Part shown: positions 9,109 to 19,310 of the stretch, piece after piece
Numbering within the stretch: position 1 is the stretch's first letter
How the letters are laid out: every line of letters starts with the position of its first letter
DNA from: Hemicordylus capensis
Lineage: Eukaryota; Chordata; Lepidosauria; Squamata; Cordylidae
Length of the DNA: 64,000 nt
Assembly: GCF_027244095.1 (NCBI RefSeq)
Contig: NC_069670.1
Span: 18,309,320 to 18,373,319 of the forward strand
Direction of reading: 5' to 3'
The notes under the pieces: model-generated
Told to the model about the DNA's origin: nothing
Database searches by the model: none
What the model saw: the letters and a program-made list of their open reading frames with translations, nothing else
Translations under genes and position numbers: made by a program

Positions 9109-11999
9109 CTATAAATGTACACAGACTGTTTGTAATGGCACTGGCAAATTAAATTTAAATGTATTGCCAGCCTGACAGGAAGCTGAATAAACCTAGGGGT
9201 TTAAAAAGTGGTATGCCGAAAATTAAAATGTGAACAAAAGCGTCACTTGAAAATGAAAGCACAAGTTCTCATTCAGTGTGCAGCCTCTGTTCATGAAGGC
9301 GGAACGTGTTGCCGGCAAAATCAAAGCAAGGCGGTTCAGGCAGATATTCAGACTGGGTACAGTCCTGCTGAAAAACTGATTAATGGAGGCAAACACCAGT
9401 GTCTGATCTGCAGTTTAGAAAAGCAGCCAGAAAAGCCATCTCCTGGCAACCTTGTTTTTCTGCTTTCCAGCTGGAAATACCTAGCAGATGCTATTTTGCA
9501 GGTGTGTTGACTATGATCCGTCTTGCTCATGCGGCGGATGCTGAGGAAGTCACCCGTGGTGGACGTGTTTTGCTCTGGTTCCTCCTCCTCATTCACCTGC
9601 ATTCCTCAAGCCCAGAAGCCAAGTGGGTGTTTCAGCATCTTCTCTCGGTTATCTCCTTCTTCAGCCCTCTTGGCTCTAATCTGCATCTCGGAGCCTGCTA
9701 TAATTCTGCGTGGGCTCTGCCACAGCCTGATAACACGCTTTCTTGTCATATCAGCTTGAACTAGAGTGTGATCAGCAAAGCTTAAGCCCGAGCTAAGCTA
9801 AGGAGCCGAGGGCTTAAAGTGCTGGCTTAAAGTTAAGCCTCGGCTTAAGACCTTTGTGGGTTATCTGCCCTGGAGGGCTTCCCTCTTTTTTGGTTCTCCT
9901 CTGCACCAGAATTTGACGTATTTTGGGTGGCATATTCCTTGCAAGCCAGCCGGAGAAAAAAATTTCCTTATTTTCTAGAAAGAAGAAAGCACTGCCGTAG
10001 CACTTGGGGAAGAAGTGGAAAGTTCTCTCTGACTTTTCCAAGCTTTTTGGACAGCGTTTTGAACAAATAAGTACTGTAAATGCAGTGGAACTCAAATGGT
10101 ACACAGTATTGCCTCCTAAATGTAAAAACAGGGAGCCTGGGTTGCAGGGCAAGGGCTAATTAAACATCTGGAGCATATTGATGGGCCATGCTGCTAGTCC
10201 TCATGGAGGTCGCTTACTCCTTTGCTTCCATCTGCTCAGAACTGGAGGATATGGAAAGGAGGATCAGGATCACCCCACATTTGATGCTGAAACCAGTGTT
10301 TGCCTTTTCTGTGGTGGCTATCATTCTAATGCAATGTCTACACTGCTTTTTATCCTGCACCAACATTCACAAGCAACACCTTCCAGGTTAAAAGGCATAT
10401 TTGAAGGAATAAAGGGCAGATGCACACCACCCTGACCTCCATGGTGGGATAGAAACATTAATAAATTATTATAAAGAATAACAATATATAAATGCTTACA
10501 CAAACGGGAGTCTGCAAATATATGCAGAGGCGTGTTGGGTTTGGAGAAGGTGGAGATGCTGTATTAACAACATTCACAGGCATACCCATTTCAAAACCTC
10601 TTTTTTTTATTAAGACAGAGATTGAGAGAGAGGGAGAGGGAGAGGGAGAGGGAGAGGGAGGAAGAGACTGCTCATGTGTGAGGAGATTGTGCAAGATTCA
10701 GGAACTGTGAGAAGAAGGAAAATAATGCATGTCACCACCATTTTGAGGGCTATCCAACCGACTTGCTCTGCCGTCTTATCAATTTGTTCCCTTCCCCTTG
10801 GCCGCTGCCTCCTGAGCCGAGTCCAGGCTAGAATGTCAACCTTGCCACGAGTTGGGCCCAGGCAGGCAGCAGTCAGATCAGGCGTGGAGGGTCAGCTGCA
10901 CCCAACCAAACCATGAAACTGGCTTGATCCCGAGCTTTGTCAGTTCGTATCGGAGAGCCAGGCGCTCAGTGGAGCTGCTTTGGTGATGTGGGATTCGGCC
11001 CATGCTAAAGGAAAGATGGAGATCGGGGAAAGTATGCAAGGCTAGCGACTGACCTGGCTGCTAATTCATCTCCCCTCGTGCTGTCTCCGTGAATGGTGCA
11101 GAAACAGGGTCAGGAGAGGAACAGGCCGGAAATGTTTTATTCATTTCTTTAAATCGGGAATGGTGCAAGGGAGATTGGTGGCTGTGAATCCTCTGACTTC
11201 AGTCTCTGGATCCCAGCTAGCAGAAACAAAAGTGGGGAGCCCCACTCAGCAGTGGGGGGGGGAGCGGACTTCAGGAACCCACCCTAGTGCCAGGGGAGCG
11301 GGGAAGAGTAGGATGTTGACATCTTTCCCCAGAAATAATGTCTACCCTTTTAAGAATGATTATTTTTCTCAGAGGCAGGTTCCTGTAGTAGATTGTATCA
11401 ACGGGTTAATTGCATGAGTTTCAGTTGACAGACTGATATTTCAGCTGACGGACTGATATCTTTCACTGATATTTTTTAATCGGTCAATATATTTCTCCAA
11501 ACAGTTTACCACCCAGTTTGCGGCTGTAGGTGCCGTCTCTGGTCTTTGTTTGCCCCCGCCCCCAATTCAGCTCAGAAAGGGTCAAGCCACTCCTGAATCT
11601 GCCCAAGTGAGGAGCTGTCCAACAATCCAAGTCAGAGGAATGCCTATTTTAAGGCCGATCCATGTAAACGCTTTTCTCCCTGTGATTATGTGGCATTGGG
11701 CATTAAACCCCCTTTTTAAAGAAGGGATGGATATTAAGGGCTGTGAATCTTGTGGAGACTTCAAAATGTGCCTCAAACTCACCTCCCTCATCCATCAGGT
11801 GTTCTGAAGGCCTCTCAGAGCTTTCGGTGTGAATAGGACCATTGGAAGGACACGTCTAGAGAGTCAACGATGGACGGTTGACTTGACCACACCGAGGTCA
11901 TCACGCCAAGGTGGTGGGGATCACCTTTTTGGCTGCCCCACAGCTGGAAGGAAACAGCATGCATGTGGGCAAAGAGGCCAGCACTGCATGGGGTAGGGG
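9107..11999. other. Intergenic, mostly unrecognised
   Basis: No gene or known repeat is recognised over most of this stretch. Local structure: an imperfect inverted repeat with cttaagcccgag and ctcggcttaag arms around 9780-9851; a gggaga microsatellite at 10620-10664; poly-G at 11256-11264. Downstream of the convergent gene pair, it could hold unannotated UTR. Confidence 0.4.
10618..10666 (+). repeat. (GGGAGA)n simple repeat
   Basis: Six-base purine units gggaga repeated about seven times. Confidence 0.85.
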
Positions 12000-12130
12000 T
12001 GATGAACAGGGCAAGGGGTCAGACTAGACGAACTTGAAGGTCCGAAGAATCATAGAATAGAGCCATAGAGTTTGAGGATTCTAGAACTCATAGGAAGGTT
12101 CCATTCCAGCTCTAAAATTCTATGATTCCA
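12000..12130 (+). repeat. CR1-type LINE 3' tail
   Basis: Shows gtcagactagacgaacttg then aagaatcatagaat and later ttctatgattcc, the ATTCTATGA-type end typical of CR1. It is 5'-truncated. Confidence 0.65.
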
Positions 12131-12337
12131 AAAGTGGCAGCCTTCTCCTAACCTGAGCCCTTGATGCACTTTTTCTGTCCATCCTCTCCTGTGCCCCCAC
12201 ATTGCCCCAAACTTGCCCTACTAGTAATTTTTGTATTGCATATGTGTCTCCTCCCCATTCCTCTGTCCCCCCATCACTGACCCCTTCACGCCTTTCCGCA
12301 ATCTACAGGCTCCCTCTTAAAATCCCGCCTTTGCCTA

Positions 12338-12343
12338 TTTATT
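12338..12343 (-). terminator. KCNJ9: Candidate KCNJ9 poly(A) signal
   Basis: AATAAA on the minus strand (tttatt on plus), 321 bases past the KCNJ9 stop. It is the first canonical hexamer met after the stop. Confidence 0.5.
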
Positions 12344-12663
12344 GCCGAAGCCCATTGCCTATCTGTATAGATATAAATATAAATATAAATATATATATAT
12401 ATGTAACGCGTGGGTGTTTTAGGAATATCCTCATAACTTCCACATTAAGAAACCCTTCTGCGTCGGCTCTCCCCAGCAACAGAGCAGTGGCCGCTATGAA
12501 ACCCAGGACCGTCCATCAACTCTCCAGATCCCCAGTCTCTTGGTCACCCCTTGGCTTGATCTCTTGGTCACGTCCCTCCTTTTCTTCCCCGTCTCCACCT
12601 CCTCCTTCCTTGGCACGAACTGGGCTGGCTTCCGATCCAAGGCCGGCTTTGTCCACCTCCTGT
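12344..12663 (-). other. KCNJ9: KCNJ9 3'UTR (probable)
   Basis: Follows the taa of KCNJ9. Contains an (ATATAA)-like AT run at 12367-12402 and reaches the candidate poly(A) signal. Its extent is inferred. Confidence 0.5.
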
Positions 12664-12959
12664 TTAGACCTTGGATTCGCTCTCGGTGCTGGCGAGGTTA
12701 CCGTTCCTCTCTTTGCCCCCTTCCTCCGCCTTCTCATCCAGCTGGCTCGGGATGGACCAATAGAGGTGGGCGTCCATGCGAGCCGTGGCCTCCGCCATCT
12801 CCTGGGCACTACAGCTGGGCGTGGGGACCTCGAAGGTCTGATGGAAGCTGTTGTAATCCACCTCGTAAAAGCCGTCCTCCAAGGAGAGGACAGACATGAA
12901 GCGGTGGCCCCAGAGGACCTCATCCATCAGGTAGGAGCTCCGGGCTTGACACGTCATCC
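12664..12959 (-). CDS. KCNJ9: KCNJ9 (Kir3.3/GIRK3) last coding exon
   Basis: Completes the G-protein-gated inward-rectifier potassium channel subunit Kir3.3. The acceptor ccacacag ends at 12960. The exon supplies GG of the split glycine codon, then [41 protein letters not shown] and [12 protein letters not shown], ending TESESKV and taa. It covers residues 312-409, the end of the cytoplasmic domain and the tail. The YWSI motif (378-381) matches the lysosomal sorting signal described for Kir3.3. The final ESKV is the class I PDZ ligand bound by SNX27 in the mammalian protein. [10 protein letters not shown] and YWSI separate it from Kir3.2. The first exon is 4.2 kb away on the same strand. Confidence 0.96.
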
Positions 12960-13009
12960 CTGTGTGGGAAGCAGAGTATTAGAAATTAGAAATTAGAATA
13001 GCACAACCC

Positions 13010-14040
13010 ATTGGGATTAAAAAAAAAAATTAAATGCTTTTATTAGTATTATAGGTAGAAACAGAAAGGTTACATCTCTGAGAATCCAACAAAACCAAAC
13101 AAGTTTACATACAAGGTCTTATCCATCAAACCAAAACATAAGGAAAAAAAATACAATAGTATTGATTGTGTCTAAAAGGTCCAAAACTAGGCAACAGGCA
13201 TCAGTAACTATCAATAAAGAATCTTGAACCCCTCAAGGGAAAACTAAAAAAGAAAAAGTCTACCTCATCATCATCATCATCATTACATTTATATCCCGCT
13301 CTTCCTCCAAGGAGCCCAGGAGTACTACAAGGAGCCCAGGAGTACTACATACTTGAGTTTCTCTTTCACAACAACCCAGTGAAGTAGGTTAGGTTGAGAG
13401 AGAAGTGACTGGCCCAGAGTCACCCAGCTAGTTTCATAGCTGAATGGGGATTTGAACTCGGGTCTCCCCGGTCCTAGTCCAGCACTCTAACCACTACAAT
13501 CCTCCTACTGTCAGGCAGTCTAAAGAGGAGAGGACCAACCCAACTATGACATATAAAATAGAAATAGTACAAGTAATTCGAACGCAGAGCAAAACAATGC
13601 TCTGTGGTTTGAGCACCACAAGCTCAAAAAATGTTAAGTATTAATGATTAGATTCTGTATTCTATAGGAGAGAGAGTATAAGTTCCTGTGCTCTAATTTT
13701 ATCCTACATCTGATTTGAGAGCTGTATAAATAATAATAAAAAAAGAAATTTATTCAAAAACTTTCATTGAGTGGGTTAACTGAGTCTTATTATGTGTATG
13801 TTTCATAAAATATGTTTTGTTATGTATTACTCTCCAATACTAAAAAATCTTGGATCTTCTAGTCTTTTCTGTCTCAGCTGCATTAAATGAGAGATATAGT
13901 ATACTATCTTATATGTTAAGCTGATGGACTGAGAAAATCTAAAACAATCAAAGGACATCCATGATTCTAGCCAAACCAAAAATGAATTCAGAGAATTTTA
14001 AATTCCTTGTTCTATCAGATAACCCATTGGGATTTTAATC
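13010..14040 (-). repeat. AT-rich LINE-like sequence interrupted by a CORE-SINE
   Basis: A-rich plus strand, with ttttattagtattata-like text at the left. The interruption by the SINE at 13264-13500 and the loss of any open frame suggest an old LINE 3' end. The family is not recognised. Confidence 0.35.
13264..13500 (-). repeat. MIR-like CORE-SINE with L2-type tail
   Basis: The plus strand shows a (TCA)n run, tttatatcccgctcttcctcc, acaacccagtgaagtagg, gggatttgaactcggg (reversed B box) and agcactctaaccacta (reversed A box). A short internal duplication of the phrase caaggagcccaggagtacta is visible near 13310-13350. Confidence 0.8.
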
Positions 14041-14098
14041 CATGAGCCACGTCCGCAAATTTTGGACACATTTTGGCAAGCAAGGCCTTCCTGATAGC

Positions 14099-14216
14099 TC
14101 CTATGAAGCTGCTTCCGACGGAATCAGACCCTTGGTCCAGCTAGCTCAGTATTGCCTGCACTGACTGGCAGGGACTCTCTGGGGTTTCAGGCAGGGCTCT
14201 TTCTCAGCCCTACTAG
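14099..14216 (-). repeat. Sauria SINE fragment
   Basis: Tail tatgaagctgcttcc, body gctagctcagtattgcctg, ending at ctactagcccc. The head is missing. Confidence 0.75.
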
Positions 14217-14276
14217 CCCCTGAAATAGGACCACAAATTTTAGACATCCATCCCATCTCAGGTACCATCTAATGCA

Positions 14277-14520
14277 CAGCGGGGAAATGATGTGACTAGC
14301 AAGTCAGAAGTTGCCAGTTTGAATCCCCACTGGTATGTTTCCCAGACTATGGGAAAGACCTATATCGGGCAGCAGCGATCTAGGAAGATGCTGAAAGGCA
14401 TCATCTCATTCTGCGCGGGAGGAGGCAATGGTCAACCCCTCCTGTATTCTACCAAAGAAAACCACAGGGCTCTGTGGGCGCCAGGAGTCAACACCGACTC
14501 GACGACACACTTTACTTTAC
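14277..14520 (+). repeat. tRNA SINE with RTE-type tail, near full length
   Basis: The plus-strand head shows ggggaaatgatgtgactagc and B box gtttgaatcccc, then the body tatcgggcagcagcgat. The tail reads aagaaaaccacagggctc and gactcgacgacacac, then tttactttac. Confidence 0.8.
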
Positions 14521-14845
14521 CATCTCAGGGGACAAAAGCTCATAGTGGTTTTTGGCAACAGCTAGAGATGGAAAAATGAGTAACAGCATCGCTCCTCTTA
14601 CAGCTTGCTTCTTTATCCCTGCCCCTAAATGATTAGGGTGCATTTTGGTGCAGAGGAGAGGGTCAGGGTATCAGTGAATATATTGCTGTACTCTCTCAGT
14701 GGAGTAATTTTGGGAAGACGTTCCTGCCCATTTCTGCAGCACCGCTTCCAAATGGACAAACTCTCTAATGGTAGATTTTTTAAAACCGGTCTTCCAAGAC
14801 TGCTGATGGCAAAACATTTAGCCTGGCCATGGCGGGTGGGGAGGG

Positions 14846-15125
14846 AATCAACCAATCAAACTTTATTTCAGTCTCTGACCAGCAAAAAGAAAAGAAAAAA
14901 GAAAAGAAAAGAAAAGAATAGACAGAAAATCTTCTGACAGATAACCCCAAACTCTGCATGATTAACATATACAAATCCATCATAAACTTAAACCCATCGA
15001 ACAAGTATTGTTAGACACTCACTTCGGTCTAATTCTCTTAGCTACCACACAAAATTTAGCCACTTTATATGAAACATCGGAATCCTGATCAGAAGATGAG
15101 GAGCCACAAGAACAAAAAAGCTTTC
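14846..15125 (-). repeat. Probable LINE 3' end
   Basis: Starts at the left with caatcaaactttatttcagt and an A-rich aaaagaaaag run, then non-coding sequence without an open frame. Assigned from style and orientation only. Confidence 0.35.
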
Positions 15126-15136
15126 CTATACTTAGG

Positions 15137-15225
15137 GATATTTAATGTTGAAATATATAATATTTAATGTTGAAATATAATAATATTTAATGTTGAAATA
15201 TAATGTTGAAATATTGAAATAAAGC
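15137..15225. repeat. Short tandem array, about 20-23 bp unit
   Basis: Units built on tttaatgttgaaatataata repeat about four times with small indels. Confidence 0.85.
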
Positions 15226-15339
15226 AGCTTTAGGTTGTAAACCAAACATATAACAGTGAACAGACCCCACTTGCAGAAGCAATGCTGGATGTGGGATCTC
15301 CACATCCCTGACACATCCTCTCCCCACCCCCACCCCCAA

Positions 15340-15555
15340 ATTTGCCTGGTCTCCTTTTAACACCATCTAAGCTAGTGGCCGTCACCACATCTTGTAGCAA
15401 TGAGTTCCACAGGTTAACCTCCCACCATGTGAAGAAGGCCTTCCTTCTGCCTGTCCTGAATCCAGGGCCAGAGTTCTAATATTATGGAAAAGGGAGAAAA
15501 GGTTATCCGTGTCCCTTGCTCTGCATCATGCATGATTTCATAGGCCCTGAATATC
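15340..15555 (-). repeat. CR1-type LINE 3'UTR fragment
   Basis: On the minus strand it reads atttcatgcatgatgc-like text, then gaaggccttcttcacatgg and gtggaactcattgcta. This is a recurrent CR1/L3 3' region found in reptile genomes. Confidence 0.55.
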
Positions 15556-15732
15556 TCTCGCTGTTATCGTCTGCCATTGCTTCCCAAACTCCAGACCACG
15601 GCTTGTGGCTCAAAAGCTGGTCATCCACTGCACACACAAAAATCTTCCCGCACAGAATCTCAGCTCGTTGCTGTGATGATGAATGTGGCACTGATAGAGA
15701 GGCTTATGTAACAGCACATGGGGTGCAAAGAG

Positions 15733-16173
15733 CAGAGAGGGGGGGAAGAGAGAGGGAGGGGGAGGGAGGGGGGAGGGAGGGGGGAGGGAGGGGAGAGGGG
15801 AAGAGGGGGGAGGGAGGGAGGGAGAGGGAGAGGGAGGGAGGGGGAGGGAGGGGAGAGAGAGGGAGGGAGGGGAGGAAGAGAGAGGGAGAGGGAGGGGGAG
15901 GGAGGGGAGAGGGGAAGAGGGGGGAGGGAGGGAGGGGAGAGAGAGGGAGGGAGGGAGAGGGAGAGGGAGGGAGGGGGAGGGAGGGGAGAGAGAGGGAGGG
16001 AGGGGGAAAGAGGGAGGGAGAGGGAGGAAGAGAGAGGGAGGGAGGGAGAGAGGGGTGAGAAAGAGAGGGAGAGAGAGGGAGAGCAGGGGAGAGAGCGGGG
16101 GAGAGGAGGAGGGGGAGGGGAGGAGGGGGAGGGGAGGGGGGAGGGGAGGGGGAGGGAGAGAGAGGGGGGAGGC
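15733..16173 (+). repeat. 440-bp purine-only (G/A) tract
   Basis: A nearly unbroken polypurine strand made of ggga, gagg and gggag units. It has a higher-order repeat, for example ggggaagaggggggaggg recurring. It lies in the KCNJ9 intron, so the nascent transcript would be pyrimidine-only here. The charged and proline-rich open frames across it are artefacts. Confidence 0.95.
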
Positions 16174-16387
16174 TGTTCAAACATGCTTCTCTTTTGATGC
16201 CAGTAGGTAAACAGGTGTCAGTCGGTAAGAATCTTGGAGCCATGTGAGCAAAACACAGAAGTCCGATTGTTACTCGGGACTCTGGCTGGGACCCACCTGG
16301 GGGGCTGCCTCCTTGGTGTGTCTCCTCCGGAGAAACATTACCACTACTAAAAGTCCCTGGCGCATAGTATGAGCCAGGAAGGCCTGG

Positions 16388-16551
16388 TGGTGGGGGCGCA
16401 GCTCAGAGGTACAATCCCTGGCAGCATCTCCTGGGAGAGACCCTTGCTTGGAACCGTGGGGAGCTGCTGCCAGTCGGGGTTGACAGGGCCCAGCTAGCTG
16501 GACCAAGGGTCTGACTCAGCGTAAGACAAGGGCAGCTTCCTATGTCCCTGT
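16388..16551 (+). repeat. Sauria SINE
   Basis: A damaged tRNA head (gggggcgcagctcagaggta), then a body with ctagctggaccaagggtctg and the tail gcagcttcctatgtccctg. Confidence 0.85.
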
Positions 16552-16767
16552 GTGGGCGCGTGGAAAAGCAGACCCGGGGATGGGGATGGGGCTCCATGGA
16601 AGAGCATCTGCTTTCAGTGGTGGCACCAGAGAAAAAATGGAGGGGTGGCTCAGAAGGGGCAAAGTGCATTTGGGGTGGGCGAGCAGAGTCCCAAATATTA
16701 GATGGCTGGTGGTGGGGAAGCCACGTGGGGGGCGCTTGCCCCCCATGGATCCCTTGCGGAGTTGCCC

Positions 16768-16934
16768 TTGTCTACTTTGCACGCAGAAGGTCCCAGGTTC
16801 CGTTTTTGGCAGCATCTCCAGGTAGGGCTGAGAAAGACTCCTGCCTCAAGCTCTAGGGAGTTGCTGCCAGTCAGTGCAGACAATACTGAGCTGGATGCAC
16901 CAAGGGCCTGACCCAGAATGTGGACGTTACTTAT
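16768..16934 (+). repeat. Sauria SINE, tail-degraded
   Basis: Begins in the tRNA part (tttgcacgcagaaggtccc), with the body cagtgcagacaatactgagc and a poor tail. Confidence 0.8.
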
Positions 16935-16935
16935 G

Positions 16936-17136
16936 GGGGCTGGGGCTATATCTCATTGGAAGAGCATCTGCTTTGCATGCAGATGGGCCCAGATTCAATC
17001 CCTGGCAGCATCTCCAAGTAGGGCTGGGAAAAACCCCTGCCTGAAACCTCGGAGAGCTGCTGCCGGTCAGTGCAGACGATACTGAGCTAGATGGACCAAG
17101 GGCCTGACTCGGTAAGGCAGCTTCTTTTGTGCCTAT
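16936..17136 (+). repeat. tRNA-Sauria SINE, head to tail complete
   Basis: A box-like tatctcattggaagagcatc, B box-like agattcaatccctgg, body gctagatggaccaagggcc, tail gcagcttcttttgtgccta. Its right end lies about 72 bases from the KCNJ9 donor site. It is antisense to the gene. Confidence 0.88.
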
Positions 17137-17207
17137 GGCTGCCCTTTGACGACTCCACAACAAAGATAAAAAGTGAGAGCCCATGTTCCGAATTGGCGAG
17201 ACGTTAC

Positions 17208-18141
17208 CTGTGGCCTCCACCATCCCTTCCAAGATGACGACGATCTCAAAGTCGTCCTTCGCCAGCTGGTCTTTGGAGACCTCCCAGAAGGGGCTGTGCT
17301 CATTGATTTCGTGGCTGATGATGAGAGGGGAGACCAGGAAGAGGCGGTCGTCGCCGGTCTCGAAGCCCACGTTGATGTCTGTCTGGTTGAGGGGGATGAA
17401 CTCCCCCTCCTGGGTCTGCTTGGACTTGATCAGCTTGACCCGGATCGAGGCCTCCACGATGTGGGAGTTCCGCAGGTCCCCCACCCGGAACATGAGGCAC
17501 AGGCGATCGTCCCTCAGCGAGATCACCGCGTGGGTGGAGAAGACCAGCGTCTCCGCCCGCTTGTTGGGCTGGGAGATCTTGACGAACATGCAGCCCACCA
17601 TGAAGGCGTTCACCATCGAGCCCAAGATGGCCTGCAGCAGCAGCAAGATGATCCCCTCCGGGCACTTATCGGTGATGACTCGGTGCCCGTAGCCGATGGT
17701 GGTCTCCGTCTCGATGGAAAAGAGGAAGGCCGAGACGAATCCGTTCAGGTTGTTGACGCAAGGCGTCCAGGTACTGTCCTCGAGGTGGTCCAGGTCGCCC
17801 CGGCAGTAGGCGATGAACCACCAGATGAGGCCGAAGAAGAGCCACGTGATGGCATAGGCCAAGATGAAGACCAGCAGGCTGAAGCGCCACTTCAGGTCCA
17901 CCAGGGTGGTGAAGATGTCGGTGAGGTAGCGGTAGGTCTCCCGCACGTTGCCATGCTGGACGTTGCACTTGCCGTCCTTCTCCACGTACCGCTGGCGCCC
18001 TCGTTTCTTCTCGGCCTTCTCGGGCTCCTCACCCAGGCGTTTCAGGGCCGCCGATTTGACCGGGCGGGAAGCGATCGGCGCCTTCGGTTCCGATACGGGG
18101 GTCTCGGGGATGGTGGAGAAGGCCGAGTTTTCTTTTGCCAT
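17208..18141 (-). CDS. KCNJ9: KCNJ9 (Kir3.3/GIRK3) first coding exon
   Basis: Encodes residues 1-311 plus the first base of codon 312 of Kir3.3, a neuronal G-protein-gated potassium channel subunit that forms heterotetramers with other Kir3 subunits. Reading from ATG at 18141: an N-terminal tail, the Kir signature [20 protein letters not shown] (49-68), TM1 about 87-111, the pore loop with filter TIGYG (148-152), and TM2 about 165-188 with the conserved pore asparagine N178 in GSMVNAF. The cytoplasmic immunoglobulin-like domain then runs to [14 protein letters not shown] after the filter is the Kir3.3 form (Kir3.2 has GYGYR). The donor is ACAG|gtaacg. The spliced protein is 409 residues; human Kir3.3, from memory, is 393. 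The extra length is in the N-terminus before RGRQRYVEK. Confidence 0.97.
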
Positions 18142-18151
18142 GTTAGCACCT
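18142..18151 (-). other. KCNJ9: Possible 5'UTR splice acceptor of KCNJ9
   Basis: On the minus strand cggccccacag ends at 18150, eight bases before the ATG. Mammalian KCNJ9 has an upstream non-coding exon, so a spliced 5'UTR is plausible. The pyrimidine tract is only moderate. Confidence 0.45.
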
Positions 18152-18221
18152 GTGGGGCCGGGTGCCCCAGAGCAGCTCCTTCAACTCTGTGGGGAGAGAT
18201 GCAGCGGATTAACGAAAGGGG

Positions 18222-18475
18222 ACAACGGGATATCGGGAGTGGTCTCATTCCGAGTCCGGCCATTGGTCCTCCAAGCTCAGTAGGGCCTACGGCAGGGCTG
18301 CTCAGCTTCGGCCCTTCTACAGATGTTGGCCTAGAACTCCCACAATTCCTGGCTATTGGCCACTGTGGCTGGGGATTCTGGGAGTTGTAGTTCAAAAATG
18401 GCTGGGGAGGGCAAAGTTGAGCAGGCCTGGTCTACACTGACTTGACTGGCTGGGGGTTGTAAATCAGCCACAGCT
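18222..18475 (-). repeat. Sauria SINE split by a hAT-like MITE
   Basis: Left part: acgggatatcgggagtgg (worn tail) and cattggtcctccaagctcag. Right part resumes with ctacactgactt. The intervening MITE occupies 18293-18429. Confidence 0.7.
18293..18429 (+). mobile_element. hAT-like MITE nested in a SINE
   Basis: Terminal inverted repeats cagggctgctcagcttcgg and its near complement ending gttgagcaggcctg bound a palindromic interior with actcccacaattcctggc and ggattctgggagttgtag. The flanks gcctacgg and gtctacac resemble a worn 8-bp target duplication. It is non-coding. Confidence 0.7.
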
Positions 18476-18664
18476 GGTGGGCCCCACTGCTGCAGAGAGT
18501 GGGGTGGGGAGGGGTGGAGTCTGAAAGAAAAAGGGAAAGGGAAAGGAAAAAATGGAGTGGTTCCTGAATAAACCCTTAGTCAAATCTACATAACGTTACT
18601 TGGCGTTTATGAGGGAAGCAGCTATAAAACAGAGCCTTGGGGATCAGGGAGCCTGTTTGTTTTT

Positions 18665-18925
18665 TTTACTTACATTTAGCAGGGGGAGATCAACCGGCCC
18701 TATCCAGCCCCAGCCCAGCATCCCTCCAGTGGCTGTTGCTGGTGTCTATATTATGTTTCCTTTTTAGATTGTGAGCCCTTTGTGGACAGGGAGCCATCTT
18801 TATTTATTTCTCTATTATTTCTCTATATAATCTGCTTTGGGAACTTCTGTTAAAAAGCGGTATATAAAATATTCATCGTAGTAGTCGCCATTTTGGAAGG
18901 GCGGTATATAAATCAAATAAATAAT
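18665..18925 (+). repeat. L2-type LINE 3'UTR
   Basis: Shows tagcagggggagatcaacc, catccctccagtggctgttg, agattgtgagccctttg and gggcggtatataaatc. This is the common 3' end of an L2-like family, also at 46625-46800 and 47520-47880 inverted. A further end fragment lies at 18955-19060. Confidence 0.75.
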
Positions 18926-19067
18926 AAATAATAATAGTAGCAGCTAAGCAGCCAAGTTGCATCTTATGGATTTGCTATTTATTTTTTCTACATAAACTGC
19001 TTTGAGAACTTCTGTGGATAAGCCGTATATACACATTCTTCATAGTAGCAGTAGTAGTAATAATAGT

Positions 19068-19310
19068 AAAGTAAAGTAAAGTGTGCCGTCAAGTCGATTT
19101 CGACTCCTGGTGCCCACAGAGCCCTTGTGAAACTGAAAAATTCAGTTTCAGCCTGTGGATTTCAAAAACTTAACCATACGATTAATCCCTGCATCTAGGA
19201 GAGACTCCTGCCTGAAGCCTTGGAGAGCTGCTACTGGTCAGTGTAGACAATACTGAACTAGATGGACCAAGGGTCTGACTCCGTTTGACTCCGGCTTCCT
19301 ATGTTGGGGA
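19068..19310. repeat. RTE-tailed SINE fragment followed by Sauria SINE fragment
   Basis: 19068-19130 carries the minus-strand tail (gtgccgtcaagtcgatttcg, cccacagagccc). 19195-19312 is a plus-strand Sauria body and tail (gagactcctgcctgaagcc, aatactgaactagatggacc). Confidence 0.7.

Larger units (their letters stand above)
12960..17207 (-). other. KCNJ9: KCNJ9 intron between coding exons
   Basis: Phase 1 intron bounded on the minus strand by donor ACAG|gtaacg (17207 downward) and acceptor ccacacag (12960). It is filled with repeats: AT-rich LINE-like sequence, a CORE-SINE, an RTE-tailed SINE, a purine-only tract, and three consecutive Sauria SINEs just downstream of the donor. Confidence 0.9.

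Noticed and set aside
12202-12996. 264-residue plus-strand frame over the KCNJ9 last exon
   Set aside because: Antisense shadow of KCNJ9 and its 3'UTR.
15516-16243. Long GREREGE-like and PSLPLSP-like open frames
   Set aside because: Low-complexity translations of the purine tract on either strand.
16927-17207. KCNJ9 reading past the donor into the intron
   Set aside because: The frame stays open by chance through a Sauria SINE. The donor ACAG|gtaacg and the last exon at 12664-12959 restore the expected [13 protein letters not shown] junction.
17173-18390. 405-residue open frame on the plus strand
   Set aside because: It is the antisense shadow of the GC-rich KCNJ9 coding exon. Its length comes from the constrained opposite strand, and it has no recognised domain.
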